Notes: generated by a model from the sequence alone, not told the origin. A stretch of 64,000 bases of DNA from Cyclobacteriaceae bacterium (GCA_030584025.1 CP129487.1:1550001-1614000); one strand, 5' to 3'; numbered from the stretch's first letter, positions 34,776 through 45,061 are shown. Made by a program: numbers and translations.

Positions 34776-36347
34776 ATGAAGAGCCATATGAATTGGTGCT
34801 ATCCGCTGATATTGGCTTTTGGGCTTAGTTTTCCGGCTTTTTCTCAACATCACACAAATGGCAATATTTCGCAAGCTGATTCTTTATTGGAGCTGGCCAA
34901 AAATTTTCAATGGATCGACTCCTATCAATCTTTGAAGTATGCTGAGCAGGCCCTGGCACTTTCCCGAAATATTCAATATGAGCAAGGTATTGCCATAGCT
35001 AATAATCTTAAAGGATTTTGCTTTTGGTCGTTTGGTGATAACGACCTGGCTATTGAAGTTGCGTTGGAAGCCCTGGAAATCATCAAAGCCATTGGTCACA
35101 CACGTGCCGAAGCAGAAAGCTATTACATTCTCGCCCGCGCGTACATGGATTTGAACGAACAGAAGAAATCAAACGAGTACATTGCAAAGGCAGAACACAC
35201 AGCGTTGAATGGTAGCGACTGGGAACAACTCTGCAGCATTTATAACCTGCGCGGGGTAATCAAGTTTGTGCAAGGCCAGAAGGACAGCGCACTCTATTAT
35301 TATACCAAAGCCTATGAAGTAGGAAAAACTCACGGAGTAGCACCAATTAATTTTCCCCGAATTATTTCAAACATCGGTGAGTGCTATGAAGATAACCCCG
35401 GGTTGGCTTTCAAACACTTTCATGAAGCACTACGACTGGCAAAGGAAACCAATAACCGGATTGCAGAAGCCTCTATCACAGATATCATCGGGCATGCTTC
35501 TTTAAGGGCGAATGATTTAAAAAATGCTGAACTAAACTTACAAAGCGCGCTTGGATTGGCTCGGTCATTGGGGCTACGCAGGGTCATTCGCCATGCATAT
35601 GCAGGTCTGGTGGATATAAAATTAAAACAGAATAGGGGAGATGAAGCGATAGTTTACCTGCAACAATACTATGCGGTTCGCGATAGTTTATTAAGCTCAT
35701 CCAAAATCCGACAGATTGTTGAACTGGAGTCGCGGCATGCCCTGCAACTCAAAGAGCAACAACTTCAATTGCTTAAAGCAGAAAATCGCATTCAAACGAT
35801 CTGGAAAAACCTGATGATTGGAATGGTTGTGCTCCTGGCGTTCCTCTTAATTGCGCTGTATTTTCTTCAACGTTATCGCTATCGAAAAAATCGCGATATG
35901 CTTAACCTGGAAATCGACTACCTCACCCGCCAACAGCAGGAAACGCTGACAAAGTTCAAAGATCAGTTGGTAAACGATTCAGCTGAAGCCCTGGAATCGC
36001 ACGATCAAAAATTATTAAAAAAGGCAATTGCCGTTGTTGAACACCACATCAGCGACTCTCAGTTTGGTGTGGAAGGCCTCGCAAATGAGCTGAACATGAG
36101 CCGAACTAACTTGCATCGAAAGATTAAATCGATAACGGGATTTCCTCCAAGTGAACTCATCCGAAGCATACGCCTGCGAAAAGCCGCCAAATTGATTGCC
36201 CGTAAGGTGGATAGTGCCGCACAGGTTGCCCTGATGGTTGGCTTTGATGATTACTCTCATTTTTCAAAAGCCTTTAAAAAACATTTTGGGGTTTCACCTT
36301 CCGGTTATTTGCATTACACCGAGGCATCCGAGCAGTTGCACGCTTAA
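34776..36347 (+). CDS. TPR-transmembrane-AraC HTH hybrid regulator
   Basis: About 523 residues from the ATG at 34776, which precedes a signal peptide (YPLILAFGLSFPAFSQ); the frame is open 15 codons further up. Periplasmic TPR-like repeats fill about 30-330. A coiled segment (KEQQLQLLKAENRIQT) precedes a TM helix (LMIGMVVLLAFLLIALYFLQ). The cytoplasmic C-terminus is an AraC-type DNA-binding domain: FGVEGLANELNMSRTNLHRK and SAAQVALMVGFDDYSHFSKA, ending FKKHFGVSPSGYL. This one-component membrane regulator layout is typical of Bacteroidota. The target and signal are unknown. Confidence 0.9.
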   Translation: MKSHMNWCYPLILAFGLSFPAFSQHHTNGNISQADSLLELAKNFQWIDSYQSLKYAEQALALSRNIQYEQGIAIANNLKGFCFWSFGDNDLAIEVALEALEIIKAIGHTRAEAESYYILARAYMDLNEQKKSNEYIAKAEHTALNGSDWEQLCSIYNLRGVIKFVQGQKDSALYYYTKAYEVGKTHGVAPINFPRIISNIGECYEDNPGLAFKHFHEALRLAKETNNRIAEASITDIIGHASLRANDLKNAELNLQSALGLARSLGLRRVIRHAYAGLVDIKLKQNRGDEAIVYLQQYYAVRDSLLSSSKIRQIVELESRHALQLKEQQLQLLKAENRIQTIWKNLMIGMVVLLAFLLIALYFLQRYRYRKNRDMLNLEIDYLTRQQQETLTKFKDQLVNDSAEALESHDQKLLKKAIAVVEHHISDSQFGVEGLANELNMSRTNLHRKIKSITGFPPSELIRSIRLRKAAKLIARKVDSAAQVALMVGFDDYSHFSKAFKKHFGVSPSGYLHYTEASEQLHA

Positions 36348-36471
36348 TCGGGCTTGGTTTTATGTTCCACCCTGTTGTGCTAAGGTTTCAAATTACTGCC
36401 ACGCTGCATGGTTGAAACATAAGACCATGCAAATGGGAGATTTTCACAACCCCACCATGCAGCCATCGGGG

Positions 36472-36479
36472 TAGTTTTG
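36472..36479 (+). promoter_or_regulatory. Possible -7 element upstream of the 33-aa gene
   Basis: TAGTTTTG fits TAnnTTTG and lies 54 bp before the ATG at 36534. The -33 region has no good TTG. It may drive the small gene and the methyltransferase. Confidence 0.35.
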
Positions 36480-36533
36480 CCGTTCATTTAGGCAATTGGA
36501 TTAAAATTAATCGCTAAACTTTTTTAACGTAAC

Positions 36534-36635
36534 ATGAATGCAACAAAGGGAAAACGAGTGTTAGCCTTATTAATGGGCATAGGTGTGGTGACTTTTATCG
36601 TAATGAAAATTCTGCAAGACGGTCTTGCTTTGTGA
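36534..36635 (+). CDS. Small membrane peptide (33 aa), candidate
   Basis: A 33-codon frame from ATG 36534 to TGA 36635. It has a basic start (MNATKGKR), one hydrophobic helix (VLALLMGIGVVTFIVMKIL) and a short polar end (QDGLAL). The topology of a single-pass inner-membrane peptide is clean, and a TAnnTTTG element lies upstream. It is 39 bp before the methyltransferase gene on the same strand. No family is recognised and chance occurrence cannot be excluded. Confidence 0.4.
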   Translation: MNATKGKRVLALLMGIGVVTFIVMKILQDGLAL

Positions 36636-36674
36636 AAATCTCTATCAACTATTAAAATAAAATCAAACAAATAC

Positions 36675-37529
36675 ATGACAACGACAACAGCAATCAACCC
36701 CAATCAGGCATTGTGGGAAAAAGGTGATTTTACACGCATTGCAGAAACCATGCGCACAAGTGGTGAAGCATTGGTTAAGCAGTTAGGTATCTTGAGGGAT
36801 CATTTTGTTTTGGATATTGGCTGCGGAGATGGAACTACCGCAATACCAACTGCGCGACTTGGTGCACGAGTACTTGGCGTTGATATTGCCCGGAACCTTG
36901 TAGAAGCCGGAGCCATGCGCGCCAGGCAGGAGCGGTTACAGAACATCTCCTTCCAGCATGGTGATGCCTGCAGCCTGGACCTTCCTGATAAATCCTTTGA
37001 CATGGTGATGAGTATTTTCGGAGCCATGTTTGCCCCCAAGCCAACCGAAGTGGCTAAAGAACTTGTTCGGGTTACTAAACCCGGTGGAAGAATTATTATG
37101 GGCAACTGGATTCCGGGCGACCCGACCTTGGTGGCACAAATTCTCAAGATCAGCTCCGTGTATACACCTCCGCCCCCCGAAGGATTTATCAGTCCGATGT
37201 TATGGGGCGTTGAGAGCCACGTAGTGGAACGCTTCGGAGCAGCTGGCATTGATCCAAAACAAATTTCCTTTCATCGCGACACCTATACCTTTCACTTTAC
37301 CGGCACGCCACAGAAGTTGGTTGAAAACTTTCAAACCTATTATGGCCCAACCATGAATGCCTTTGAGGCCGCTGAAAAAAATGGAAAAGCACTTGAGCTA
37401 CAGCGGGAACTTGAAGATCTGTTCAAGAGCCAGAATACGAGTAAAGTTGAAAACCAAACCATTATTCCGGCTACGTTTTTACGGGTTACGGTTCATGTGC
37501 CTGAGAAATCACGCTCTGTTTTGATGTAG
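36675..37529 (+). CDS. Class I SAM-dependent methyltransferase
   Basis: A 284-aa methyltransferase of the UbiE/methyltransferase-11 type. Motif I is VLDIGCGDGTTAIPTA, followed by the acidic end of strand 2 in VLGVDIA, motif post-I region GDACSLDLPDKSFDMVMSIF, and motif III-like VTKPGGRIIMGNWIP. The C-terminal part (PPPPEGFISPMLWG, FHRDTYTFHF) is the substrate cap of this family. Cytoplasmic; substrate unknown. It follows a 33-aa candidate gene and precedes the GH97 gene on the same strand after 140 bp. Confidence 0.92.
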   Translation: MTTTTAINPNQALWEKGDFTRIAETMRTSGEALVKQLGILRDHFVLDIGCGDGTTAIPTARLGARVLGVDIARNLVEAGAMRARQERLQNISFQHGDACSLDLPDKSFDMVMSIFGAMFAPKPTEVAKELVRVTKPGGRIIMGNWIPGDPTLVAQILKISSVYTPPPPEGFISPMLWGVESHVVERFGAAGIDPKQISFHRDTYTFHFTGTPQKLVENFQTYYGPTMNAFEAAEKNGKALELQRELEDLFKSQNTSKVENQTIIPATFLRVTVHVPEKSRSVLM

Positions 37530-37669
37530 GCTTCAAAGCTAAGTTAAGTGACTGTCATTAATCAGATAAGTCACTTAACTGATAGCAGTGTTTGTTAATT
37601 CTTGCATGGATATACGCGGGGAACTTTCTATTATTGTCAACTAAAACTGATTGTGACAATTCGTTCGTA

Positions 37670-39817
37670 ATGATGAAAAGAATGTTTCTCCTTGCCGGAC
37701 TTTGGTTAATACTAACCTTTGCCGGTGCACAAGTCCTGCAATCCCCAAACGGTGAACTGACTATGGAATTTTCCATACAACATGGGGGAGTTCCTGTATA
37801 TACATTATCCTTCCGAAATAGACCGATAATCAAACCAAGCTCATTGGGTTTTGCTTTGCTGAATGAGGAGAAATCATTGGATCATGATTTTACCATCACC
37901 AAAACAGAAACCGATTCTCACGATTCAACTTGGGAACCGGTTTGGGGAGAAGAAAAAAGTATCCGCAATTATTACAACGAGTTGGCCGTTACACTGACAC
38001 AACGTAACACCAACCGGATTATGGTGGTACGGTTCCGTTTGTTTAATGATGGCCTCGGATTTCGCTATGAGTTTCCACAACAACCCAACCTGGTATATTT
38101 TGTTATAAAAGAAGAGCAAACCCAGTTTGCCATGACCGGTGATCACACAGCTTTTTGGATTGCCGGTGATTACGATACGCAGGAATATGACTACACTACC
38201 TCCAAGCTCACGCAAATCAGAAGCCTGATGCATTCTGCTGTAACACCTAATGCATCACAGACTCCGTTCTCGCCCACAGGAGTTCAAACCTCATTGATGA
38301 TGAAAACGGATGACGGACTCTATATAAATATTCATGAGGCTGCACTGATCAATTATTCGTGCATGCACCTTAACCTGAACGATACAACCCTGGTTTTTCA
38401 AAGTTGGCTAACACCTGATGCAACAGGTGCGAAAGGCTATCTGCAAGCCCCAACCCAAACACCATGGCGTACCATTATGGTAAGCGATGATGCACGCGAT
38501 ATACTTGCATCGCGGATGACGTATAACCTGAATGAGCCTTGTAAGATTGAAGATACTTCGTGGATAAAACCAGTAAAGTATATTGGTGTGTGGTGGGAGA
38601 TGATCACCGGTAAAAGTTCGTGGGCATATACCAATGAGTTGCCTTCTGTTCAGTTAGGTGTAACAGATTATACTAAGGTTAAACCGAACGGAATCCATGG
38701 GGCAACCACAGCAAATGTTAAGAGATATATAGACTTTGCTGCACAGCATGGTTTTGATGCCGTTTTGGTGGAAGGATGGAATGTTGGCTGGGAAGATTGG
38801 TTTGGGAAGGCAAAGGATTATGTATTTGATTTTGTAACACCATATCCTGATTTTGATTTGCCCGGATTGCGCGATTATGCAAAATCAAAAGGGGTGAGGC
38901 TGATGATGCATCATGAAACTTCGGGCTCAACACGTAATTACGAACGCCACCTCGATCAGGCCTTCCAACTTATGCAAGACAATAATTATAATTCAGTAAA
39001 GACTGGTTACGTTGGGCATATTTTGCCAAAGGGATATTACCATTACGATCAATGGACAAACAATCATTATCAATATGTAATTGAAAAGGCAGCACAATAC
39101 AAAATCATGGTTAACGCTCATGAGGCGGTTCGGCCTACCGGTATTGCCCGAACCTGGCCAAACATGATAGGAAATGAATCGGCTAGAGGCACAGAGTTCC
39201 AGGCATTTGGTGGATCGAAGCCTAACCATGTAACCATTTTGCCTTTCACCCGCCTGATTGGCGGCCCCATGGATTATACTCCGGGTGTTTTTGAAATGGA
39301 CATCAGCAAGGTAAATCCGAATAACAATTCGCATTGCAATAGTACGCTGGCTAACCAACTGGCTTTGTATGTTACCATGTACAGTCCGTTGCAAATGGCT
39401 GCCGATTTACCAGAAAACTACGAACGCTTCCCAGATGCTTTTCAGTTTATCAAAGATGTAGCCCTTGATTGGGATGAGAGCAGATACCTGGAAGCAGAAC
39501 CCGGACAGTACATCACCATTGCACGCAAAGCAAAAGGTAAAGCAAACTGGTTTGTAGGCAATGTGAATGGTGAGACGCCCCGAACATCCACGTTTACTTT
39601 TGACTTTTTGGAATCAAACAAAACGTATGTGGCCACCATCTATTCCGATGCACCTGATGCCCATTATAAAACCAATCCGCAAGCGTATGTTATCAGAAAG
39701 GTGTTGATAACCTCTAAATCAAAATTGAAACAATGGTCGGCTGCGGGTGGGGGATATGCCATTCAAATTCAGGAGGCTTCAACCAGCGATTTAAAAAAGT
39801 TAAAACGACTTAAATAA
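37670..39817 (+). CDS. Glycoside hydrolase family 97 protein, secreted
   Basis: About 715 residues from the ATG at 37670, which begins a signal peptide (RMFLLAGLWLILTFAGAQ); the frame is open 26 codons earlier. The three GH97 regions are present: N-terminal beta-sandwich (SPNGELTMEFSIQHGGVPVY, GLGFRYEFP), catalytic barrel (VLVEGWNVGWEDWFG, VRLMMHHETSG, IMVNAHEAVRPTG, MIGNESARGTEF) and C-terminal beta domain. Conserved acidic residues in the last two motifs are those used for catalysis and calcium binding in SusB-like enzymes. It would be a periplasmic alpha-glucosidase or alpha-galactosidase. It is not beside SusC/SusD genes. Confidence 0.93.
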   Translation: MMKRMFLLAGLWLILTFAGAQVLQSPNGELTMEFSIQHGGVPVYTLSFRNRPIIKPSSLGFALLNEEKSLDHDFTITKTETDSHDSTWEPVWGEEKSIRNYYNELAVTLTQRNTNRIMVVRFRLFNDGLGFRYEFPQQPNLVYFVIKEEQTQFAMTGDHTAFWIAGDYDTQEYDYTTSKLTQIRSLMHSAVTPNASQTPFSPTGVQTSLMMKTDDGLYINIHEAALINYSCMHLNLNDTTLVFQSWLTPDATGAKGYLQAPTQTPWRTIMVSDDARDILASRMTYNLNEPCKIEDTSWIKPVKYIGVWWEMITGKSSWAYTNELPSVQLGVTDYTKVKPNGIHGATTANVKRYIDFAAQHGFDAVLVEGWNVGWEDWFGKAKDYVFDFVTPYPDFDLPGLRDYAKSKGVRLMMHHETSGSTRNYERHLDQAFQLMQDNNYNSVKTGYVGHILPKGYYHYDQWTNNHYQYVIEKAAQYKIMVNAHEAVRPTGIARTWPNMIGNESARGTEFQAFGGSKPNHVTILPFTRLIGGPMDYTPGVFEMDISKVNPNNNSHCNSTLANQLALYVTMYSPLQMAADLPENYERFPDAFQFIKDVALDWDESRYLEAEPGQYITIARKAKGKANWFVGNVNGETPRTSTFTFDFLESNKTYVATIYSDAPDAHYKTNPQAYVIRKVLITSKSKLKQWSAAGGGYAIQIQEASTSDLKKLKRLK

Positions 39818-39830
39818 AAACACCATTACG

Positions 39831-40214
39831 ATGACACAGCCAACGGCAAAACGTAACAACATCTTATTCTGGGTCTTTACAATATTGTTTTGCGCCTTCA
39901 TGATGATGTCTACCATCCCCAATATTCTTTCTGCTCCTGAGTGGGTAGAGGTATTTAAAATGCTTGGATACCCGTTGTACATGTTGCCGTTCATTGGCGT
40001 AGCTAAATTATTAGGAGTAATCGCTTTGTTGGTCCCTGGCTTTCCACGGATCAAAGAGTGGGCGTATGCCGGGATGTTTTTCGACTTAACCGGAGCAGTT
40101 TACTCGGGACTCATGACCGGTGGGTTTAATCCACAGATGTTGATCATGCTGGTGCCTTTTGTGCTGGGCGGGTTATCGTACATGTATCATCACAAAAAGC
40201 TGAAGGTATCCTGA
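39831..40214 (+). CDS. DoxX-like membrane protein
   Basis: A 127-aa protein with four predicted helices: ILFWVFTILFCAFMMMSTI, LYMLPFIGVAKLLGVIALLV, WAYAGMFFDLTGAVYSGLM and MLIMLVPFVLGGLSYMYHH. Length and helix pattern (GVAKLLGVIALL before PxFxxIKEWAYAGM) match the DoxX-like family. The function of these small proteins is unknown. It starts 13 bp after the GH97 stop and is probably co-transcribed. Confidence 0.85.
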   Translation: MTQPTAKRNNILFWVFTILFCAFMMMSTIPNILSAPEWVEVFKMLGYPLYMLPFIGVAKLLGVIALLVPGFPRIKEWAYAGMFFDLTGAVYSGLMTGGFNPQMLIMLVPFVLGGLSYMYHHKKLKVS

Positions 40215-40241
40215 TTTTGAATTTCAGGACGACTTAGTGAA

Positions 40242-41360
40242 TCAATCTTTTCTGATAAACACAAAATTTCCGCCTTCATCTCCTACATTTCTGATTTCGC
40301 CAAAAAGCGGACGTGTATCTGAATTATTCCGCATTGCCATACGTACTTCATCAAACAAATCTTCGGTAGGTAGATATTTGTTCTTGTTTTCGGTAAGCGT
40401 TTTTAGAAGATACTTCATAAATACACTTTTGTCAGGAACCGTACTCAAAGAGCCACTGGTTATCGCTTTACGACTGGTTCGTTTCATTAAATTGGAAATG
40501 TCTTCGCTGGCATTGTTAAATGCGGATCTCGTCTTGAATATTGAGCCACTGAAACATGCATCAGAAATGAGCAACGTATGTTTTGAATTAATGGCACCGA
40601 TGTTTTCAACCAAGGCACTATTTCGAAACCACCTGACTGTATTCGCTTGTTGCGCATCAGCGGGTAACCAATATCCAATGTTTGTTCTTTCATTATAGTA
40701 CCCATGACCGGCATAAAAGATCAACAATAAATCCCCGGGGCCAATATTGCGACTAAGTTCCTCAAAGGTGATGATGATCTCTTCGTAGGTTGGATTTTTC
40801 AGAAAGATGATGTTCTCATCTTTAAAAGTATACTGTTCAATTAGCACGTCTTTAAGCGCAGTCGCATCCTTAATGGCTTCGGAAAGCGAAGTAATTTTTG
40901 GATCCTGGTATTCATCAATTCCAATAATCAACGCATGAAACCGATCGATCAGAGCTGTGGAAGTAACTTCTGTTTTAGGCACCGCCTGAGCTTGCACAAT
41001 AAAAGATTTCTCGCGCACATTGTTAAAACGATCTTTGGCAAAGACTTCTATTTCCTTTCCAGATATAAGGGAATAGGTCAGCATGAGTGTATCTTGTCCA
41101 TTGACTCCAACGGATTCATTATTGATTTTTAATTCGGTAATCCCGCTTTCATCTAATACCCGAATATTTACTTCTACTTTTCCCTCGTCATTCGGGATAC
41201 CCGAATTTTGGTAAATCATAAAAATTTCAGGCGCATTAGTTTCCTGAGTTTTAAAACTTACTTTAACCGGGTTACTGGTTGCTTCAATTTCCTGGCTAAA
41301 CAGGAGTATCGGCAACAAGTAAAGTCCGACTAACAGAAAATTGCGCAGTAAATTCTTCAT
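40242..41360 (-). CDS. Secreted caspase-family (C14) peptidase
   Basis: A 372-aa protein with signal peptide (FLLVGLYLLPILLFSQ). Residues about 30-125 form an Ig-like beta domain (VEVNIRVLDESGITELKINN). The caspase p20-like domain starts at about 140 (HALIIGIDEYQD) with the catalytic dyad His219 in LIFYAGHGYY and Cys269 in ISDACFSGSIF. The last part (KSVFMKYLLKTLTENKN, PTEDLFDEVRMAMRNNSDTRP) is the p10-like region. Arg/Lys specificity, as in metacaspases, is likely. Its ATG overlaps the stop of the SBBP-repeat gene (ATGA), so it is the last gene of a coupled three-gene operon. Confidence 0.92.
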   Translation of the reverse strand: MKNLLRNFLLVGLYLLPILLFSQEIEATSNPVKVSFKTQETNAPEIFMIYQNSGIPNDEGKVEVNIRVLDESGITELKINNESVGVNGQDTLMLTYSLISGKEIEVFAKDRFNNVREKSFIVQAQAVPKTEVTSTALIDRFHALIIGIDEYQDPKITSLSEAIKDATALKDVLIEQYTFKDENIIFLKNPTYEEIIITFEELSRNIGPGDLLLIFYAGHGYYNERTNIGYWLPADAQQANTVRWFRNSALVENIGAINSKHTLLISDACFSGSIFKTRSAFNNASEDISNLMKRTSRKAITSGSLSTVPDKSVFMKYLLKTLTENKNKYLPTEDLFDEVRMAMRNNSDTRPLFGEIRNVGDEGGNFVFIRKD

Positions 41361-44300
41361 CGGATAATGATTTTTTGTGTGGTGGTTTTATTTCCGGCAG
41401 TAAGTCTTAATAAGTATAACCCTGTTTGAGTAGCAGTCCATTCAAACGTATGATTGCCGTGCGGTAACGATTTATCGACCACATGCGAAAGGAGTTGGCC
41501 TTGCGCATTGAAGATGGATATTTTTACAGGCATACCCCAGGCCGATTCAGGAATATACATCGGTATTGAAATTTTGCCAATGGATGGATTAGGGAATGCC
41601 GGGGCAAACGTAAGTGTTTCCCGCTTCAGCTCCTCTTCAATGTATGCCTGGTCTCCATACATAATCACAATATTTTCAGTTTCAGTACCTAAGTGAGCAG
41701 TAGATTTCTTTCGCATGTTTACGGCTTCTTGTGTGAGCGGATTGAATAGGAACAACTGCTTATCATTGTTTCCAAATTTTGTATTATCCCATTGCATTAT
41801 TAACGAACCCTGATCGTCTTTATGAATTTTTACCCGCCAGGTGTATGCATCTTGAGTTGGCACAATGTCCCTAGTGAAGGGTCTACCTTCTTCTAGGTTG
41901 TGTACCTGAAGTTCAAAAAATCCCATTCCTTGTAAAAAGGGCATACTGGTTCGATCAAACTCGTCTTTTAAAATTTTCGCATCTGGATGCATGCCAATTC
42001 CGCCCAACTGGTTGGTTAATGATCCGTTGGTAAGATGCAGGGGCAATACCCATGCGGGCTCGTCTAGTGTGTTGTTACTGCCTTTGGCGGTGCGTCCACC
42101 AGAAGTATTATTTTTTAGTACGGGTATCTGTATGGTGGTTGCACTGTTGACAAAAGTAAAGCCTCCCTGAAAACGACCAAGTGTAGCGCTTTCTGCCAGG
42201 GTGCCACTGTTAAACGTAACGAGTTGTTCATTTCCTGTAAGCTGAGTGTTTGCATCAAGCACATCCTGCCACACGATTGTAAAGTCATACGGGTTGCCGA
42301 TCAGGTTCCAGCCCTGGGTTAAAGAAATCTCAAACGGATCGCTTTCTGTTGCTGGCACGGTTCGTCCCGGACCTGTGTTTATACTGACATTGCTTTTTGA
42401 AATGAGCCAGTATCCAAGACCGGGGGCAACGGATGAAAACCCAGGAAACTCACGGTTGTCATTTTGGTAATACGCGAACAGGCGCCATTTTTTTGGATCG
42501 TAGGTTCCAAGTTCATCAAATACGGTCGTGACAGAAGGGTTGTCGAGTGATAGGGGAATGGAGAGGATCTGGTAGTCTTCTACTTTATTGCCAAAACGCA
42601 GTGCCGGAATAGCAAGACCATTTCCATAGCGCAAATGTGTGTTTCCTTCGCTACTCAGGTAACGAACACCAGAATTATCTGTGATTTCAAAATAATATGT
42701 AAGCCCTAGCGGATCGGTCAGGTTTGATGAATTTAAGGTTTTGGTAAATGTATTTCCGGTAGGGGTTATGTCTTCCGATGTCCAACCGGCTTGCTCTTCG
42801 GTTATTCCCTTACTCCAGAACTTTCCGGTTGATGAACCAATAGCATTTAACGTTACACTCACGGGTGTACTTGCAGTTTTATCCGCAACCTCCGGGTAAT
42901 CTTCATCAATAATTTCGGGTACCAGAATTTTTGAAAGAAATGCATCAGCACCACCGGCTGCATAGTTGGTTTGAAATGCTCCTGCGGTGGATAGTCCGCT
43001 CGTAGCCGTTCTACCTGTAATGTAAATGGCTTCGTCATCTTTAGCTATGCTTTCAGCAAAATCATTATTGTTGCCACCAAAGTAGCTGGCCCATTTAATG
43101 TCGCTGCCATCGGGTGTAAACATGGCAATGTATACATCATAGTTGGCTGAATAGGTATTATCAAAACCATTAATGGCAATGTCACTGCTTAAGGTTTCTC
43201 CTAGAAGGAAAGGATGTCCATTACCGTCTACAGCAATAGATTTGCCTGTATCTTCCAACGTACCGCCAAAGTAGCTGGCCCATAGGAGTGTCGATCCGTT
43301 ACTGCTTAGTTTTGCGATATATGCATCTTGTCCGCCACCAGTTGTTTCCTGAAAGGTTCCCGTTGTTGAAAAATCTGAAATGAAAGAGGCACTTCCACCG
43401 ACATAGAGGTTGCCGGAAGGATCAACTGCTATGGTATTTATATTTCCTTTAAAATAGGTTCCCCATAATCGCTCCCCATCCTCTTTAAACTTCGCTATAA
43501 AATTATTGGCCGATCCAGTATTTACTTGTATTAAAGATCCGGATGTAGTGAGATTTGCATCCTGATCTGCTGACTGTGTAGTAGCTTGGCCAGCCATGTA
43601 GATGTTGTTATTTTCATCAACAGCCAAAGCAACTGCTTCCTCATCATATTCGCCACCGTAGTACGTTGCCCACAAACGTGTTGTTCCTGTGCTGTTAAAC
43701 TTTACAAGGTATGCGTCTGGTCTGTACCCAAGTTGCGGATTTGAGTAATCTTTGTCAAAGCCTAGTGTTGACTGATTAATATCACTGATTGCTGCTTCGG
43801 TTTTTCCAGCCAGGTATATATTCCCAATGTTATCAGTTGCTACTGCAAGCCCACGATCATCATCGTTTGTACTATAGTAAGTAGCCCAATCGCACTCACC
43901 GGTACTCTTAAATTTTGCGAGAAAGCTATCATCCCCACTTTTATATTGATTATCATAAAGCAGTAGCGGAAGATTGTTGCTTCGCGTCCAACCTGAAACG
44001 ACAACATCTCCGGACGGATCAAGCACCAAATCAGAAATGTTATCTGCGGCATTTCCACCATAATAAGTTGCCCACAAACGTGTAGTTCCATCACTGCTTA
44101 GCTTAGTGATAAAAAGATCTTGCGTGCCACCGGCAGGTTTGGTGGTTATGCAGCCGGGGGAACTGGCCATGGCTGTGCTTGTTGTTGTTCCGCTTAGAAA
44201 TACATTACCGGAAGCATCAACCCCAACGGCTTTACCATCATCAGAGGCGGTGCCTCCGTAGTATGTAGTCCAGATAATTTCAGGATCCAGCACAATGGGT

Positions 44301-45061
44301 TTATCGATACGGGGAAGTTTAAATCCGATTCCATTTTTTCTTTTGACAAAGGATACATCGATAGGTTCTTGCTTATTGTCCGCAACCCAGGCCACAGGAG
44401 CTTGTTCTTCCAGGTGGCCAAGTGGTGTTACTATTTTAAGCTTTTCATTTTCAAGATTTGGTGAGGCGCCAGTAAAATCAAATGAAATCAGTGAAGCATC
44501 AGCATTGGCCTGCATCATGATATCATACTTTAGATTGCCGCGCTCATTGATGTAATACACTACATCAATACCTGGATATAAATTGGTGTATTTAATTTTA
44601 TTATAGTGCTTAACTTTGGTTACACCAGCACTGCAATGGGGCAAATAATAATTGCTATATCCATCCTGCTCATCAAGCCCGCTTACCTGAACATGGTTGT
44701 TGGCATTATCCCACATCATATCAACCCGATAGACAAGTTGAGTTAGTTCATCACTGGGTTGGTTTATGTCTGGTTTTCCTGAGGCTTCGCTCACAGAAAA
44801 GTCATCGGGCAATGATTTTGTGAACGTGTTCCATTGGTAGGAGAGACCCTGTTTATGAAAATAGACGGTAACTCCATTTTGTTTTAGCGTGAATAAAACA
44901 TCTTGTAAGACTGTACCTGATTCGTCAGCAACCTGACCCTTATTTTCTTCAAACCCTGAAGTATGCTTTACGCCCATTAAGGATTGCTTAATGTGTTGGG
45001 CATTTCCTGTAGTGACAATCAGGAAAAGTGTTTGGACAAAAAGTATAGTCTTTGCTTTCAT
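41357..45061 (-). CDS. SBBP-repeat protein with T9SS type A sorting domain
   Basis: A 1234-aa secreted protein with signal peptide (LFVQTLFLIVTTGNAQ). An N-terminal region (about 30-255) with GFEENKGQVAD and GIDVVYYINERGNLKYDI is typical of SBBP proteins. Seven SBBP beta-propeller repeats follow at about 264-710 (WTTYYGGTASDDGKAVGVDA, WATYYGG, WASYFGG units). Middle Ig-like and agglutinin-like beta domains follow, and the last 80 residues are a type A T9SS sorting domain (FPNPSIGKISI, VKISIFNAQGQLL, GLYLLRLTAGNKTTTQKIIIR split at its end). It should be displayed on or released from the cell surface. ATGA overlaps join it to both neighbours. Confidence 0.93.
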   Translation of the reverse strand: MKAKTILFVQTLFLIVTTGNAQHIKQSLMGVKHTSGFEENKGQVADESGTVLQDVLFTLKQNGVTVYFHKQGLSYQWNTFTKSLPDDFSVSEASGKPDINQPSDELTQLVYRVDMMWDNANNHVQVSGLDEQDGYSNYYLPHCSAGVTKVKHYNKIKYTNLYPGIDVVYYINERGNLKYDIMMQANADASLISFDFTGASPNLENEKLKIVTPLGHLEEQAPVAWVADNKQEPIDVSFVKRKNGIGFKLPRIDKPIVLDPEIIWTTYYGGTASDDGKAVGVDASGNVFLSGTTTSTAMASSPGCITTKPAGGTQDLFITKLSSDGTTRLWATYYGGNAADNISDLVLDPSGDVVVSGWTRSNNLPLLLYDNQYKSGDDSFLAKFKSTGECDWATYYSTNDDDRGLAVATDNIGNIYLAGKTEAAISDINQSTLGFDKDYSNPQLGYRPDAYLVKFNSTGTTRLWATYYGGEYDEEAVALAVDENNNIYMAGQATTQSADQDANLTTSGSLIQVNTGSANNFIAKFKEDGERLWGTYFKGNINTIAVDPSGNLYVGGSASFISDFSTTGTFQETTGGGQDAYIAKLSSNGSTLLWASYFGGTLEDTGKSIAVDGNGHPFLLGETLSSDIAINGFDNTYSANYDVYIAMFTPDGSDIKWASYFGGNNNDFAESIAKDDEAIYITGRTATSGLSTAGAFQTNYAAGGADAFLSKILVPEIIDEDYPEVADKTASTPVSVTLNAIGSSTGKFWSKGITEEQAGWTSEDITPTGNTFTKTLNSSNLTDPLGLTYYFEITDNSGVRYLSSEGNTHLRYGNGLAIPALRFGNKVEDYQILSIPLSLDNPSVTTVFDELGTYDPKKWRLFAYYQNDNREFPGFSSVAPGLGYWLISKSNVSINTGPGRTVPATESDPFEISLTQGWNLIGNPYDFTIVWQDVLDANTQLTGNEQLVTFNSGTLAESATLGRFQGGFTFVNSATTIQIPVLKNNTSGGRTAKGSNNTLDEPAWVLPLHLTNGSLTNQLGGIGMHPDAKILKDEFDRTSMPFLQGMGFFELQVHNLEEGRPFTRDIVPTQDAYTWRVKIHKDDQGSLIMQWDNTKFGNNDKQLFLFNPLTQEAVNMRKKSTAHLGTETENIVIMYGDQAYIEEELKRETLTFAPAFPNPSIGKISIPMYIPESAWGMPVKISIFNAQGQLLSHVVDKSLPHGNHTFEWTATQTGLYLLRLTAGNKTTTQKIIIR

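Noticed and set aside
40237..40698. Long plus-strand frame opposite the caspase gene
   Set aside because: It is the antisense shadow of a gene with a complete catalytic domain, and lacks any recognisable motif or start context.
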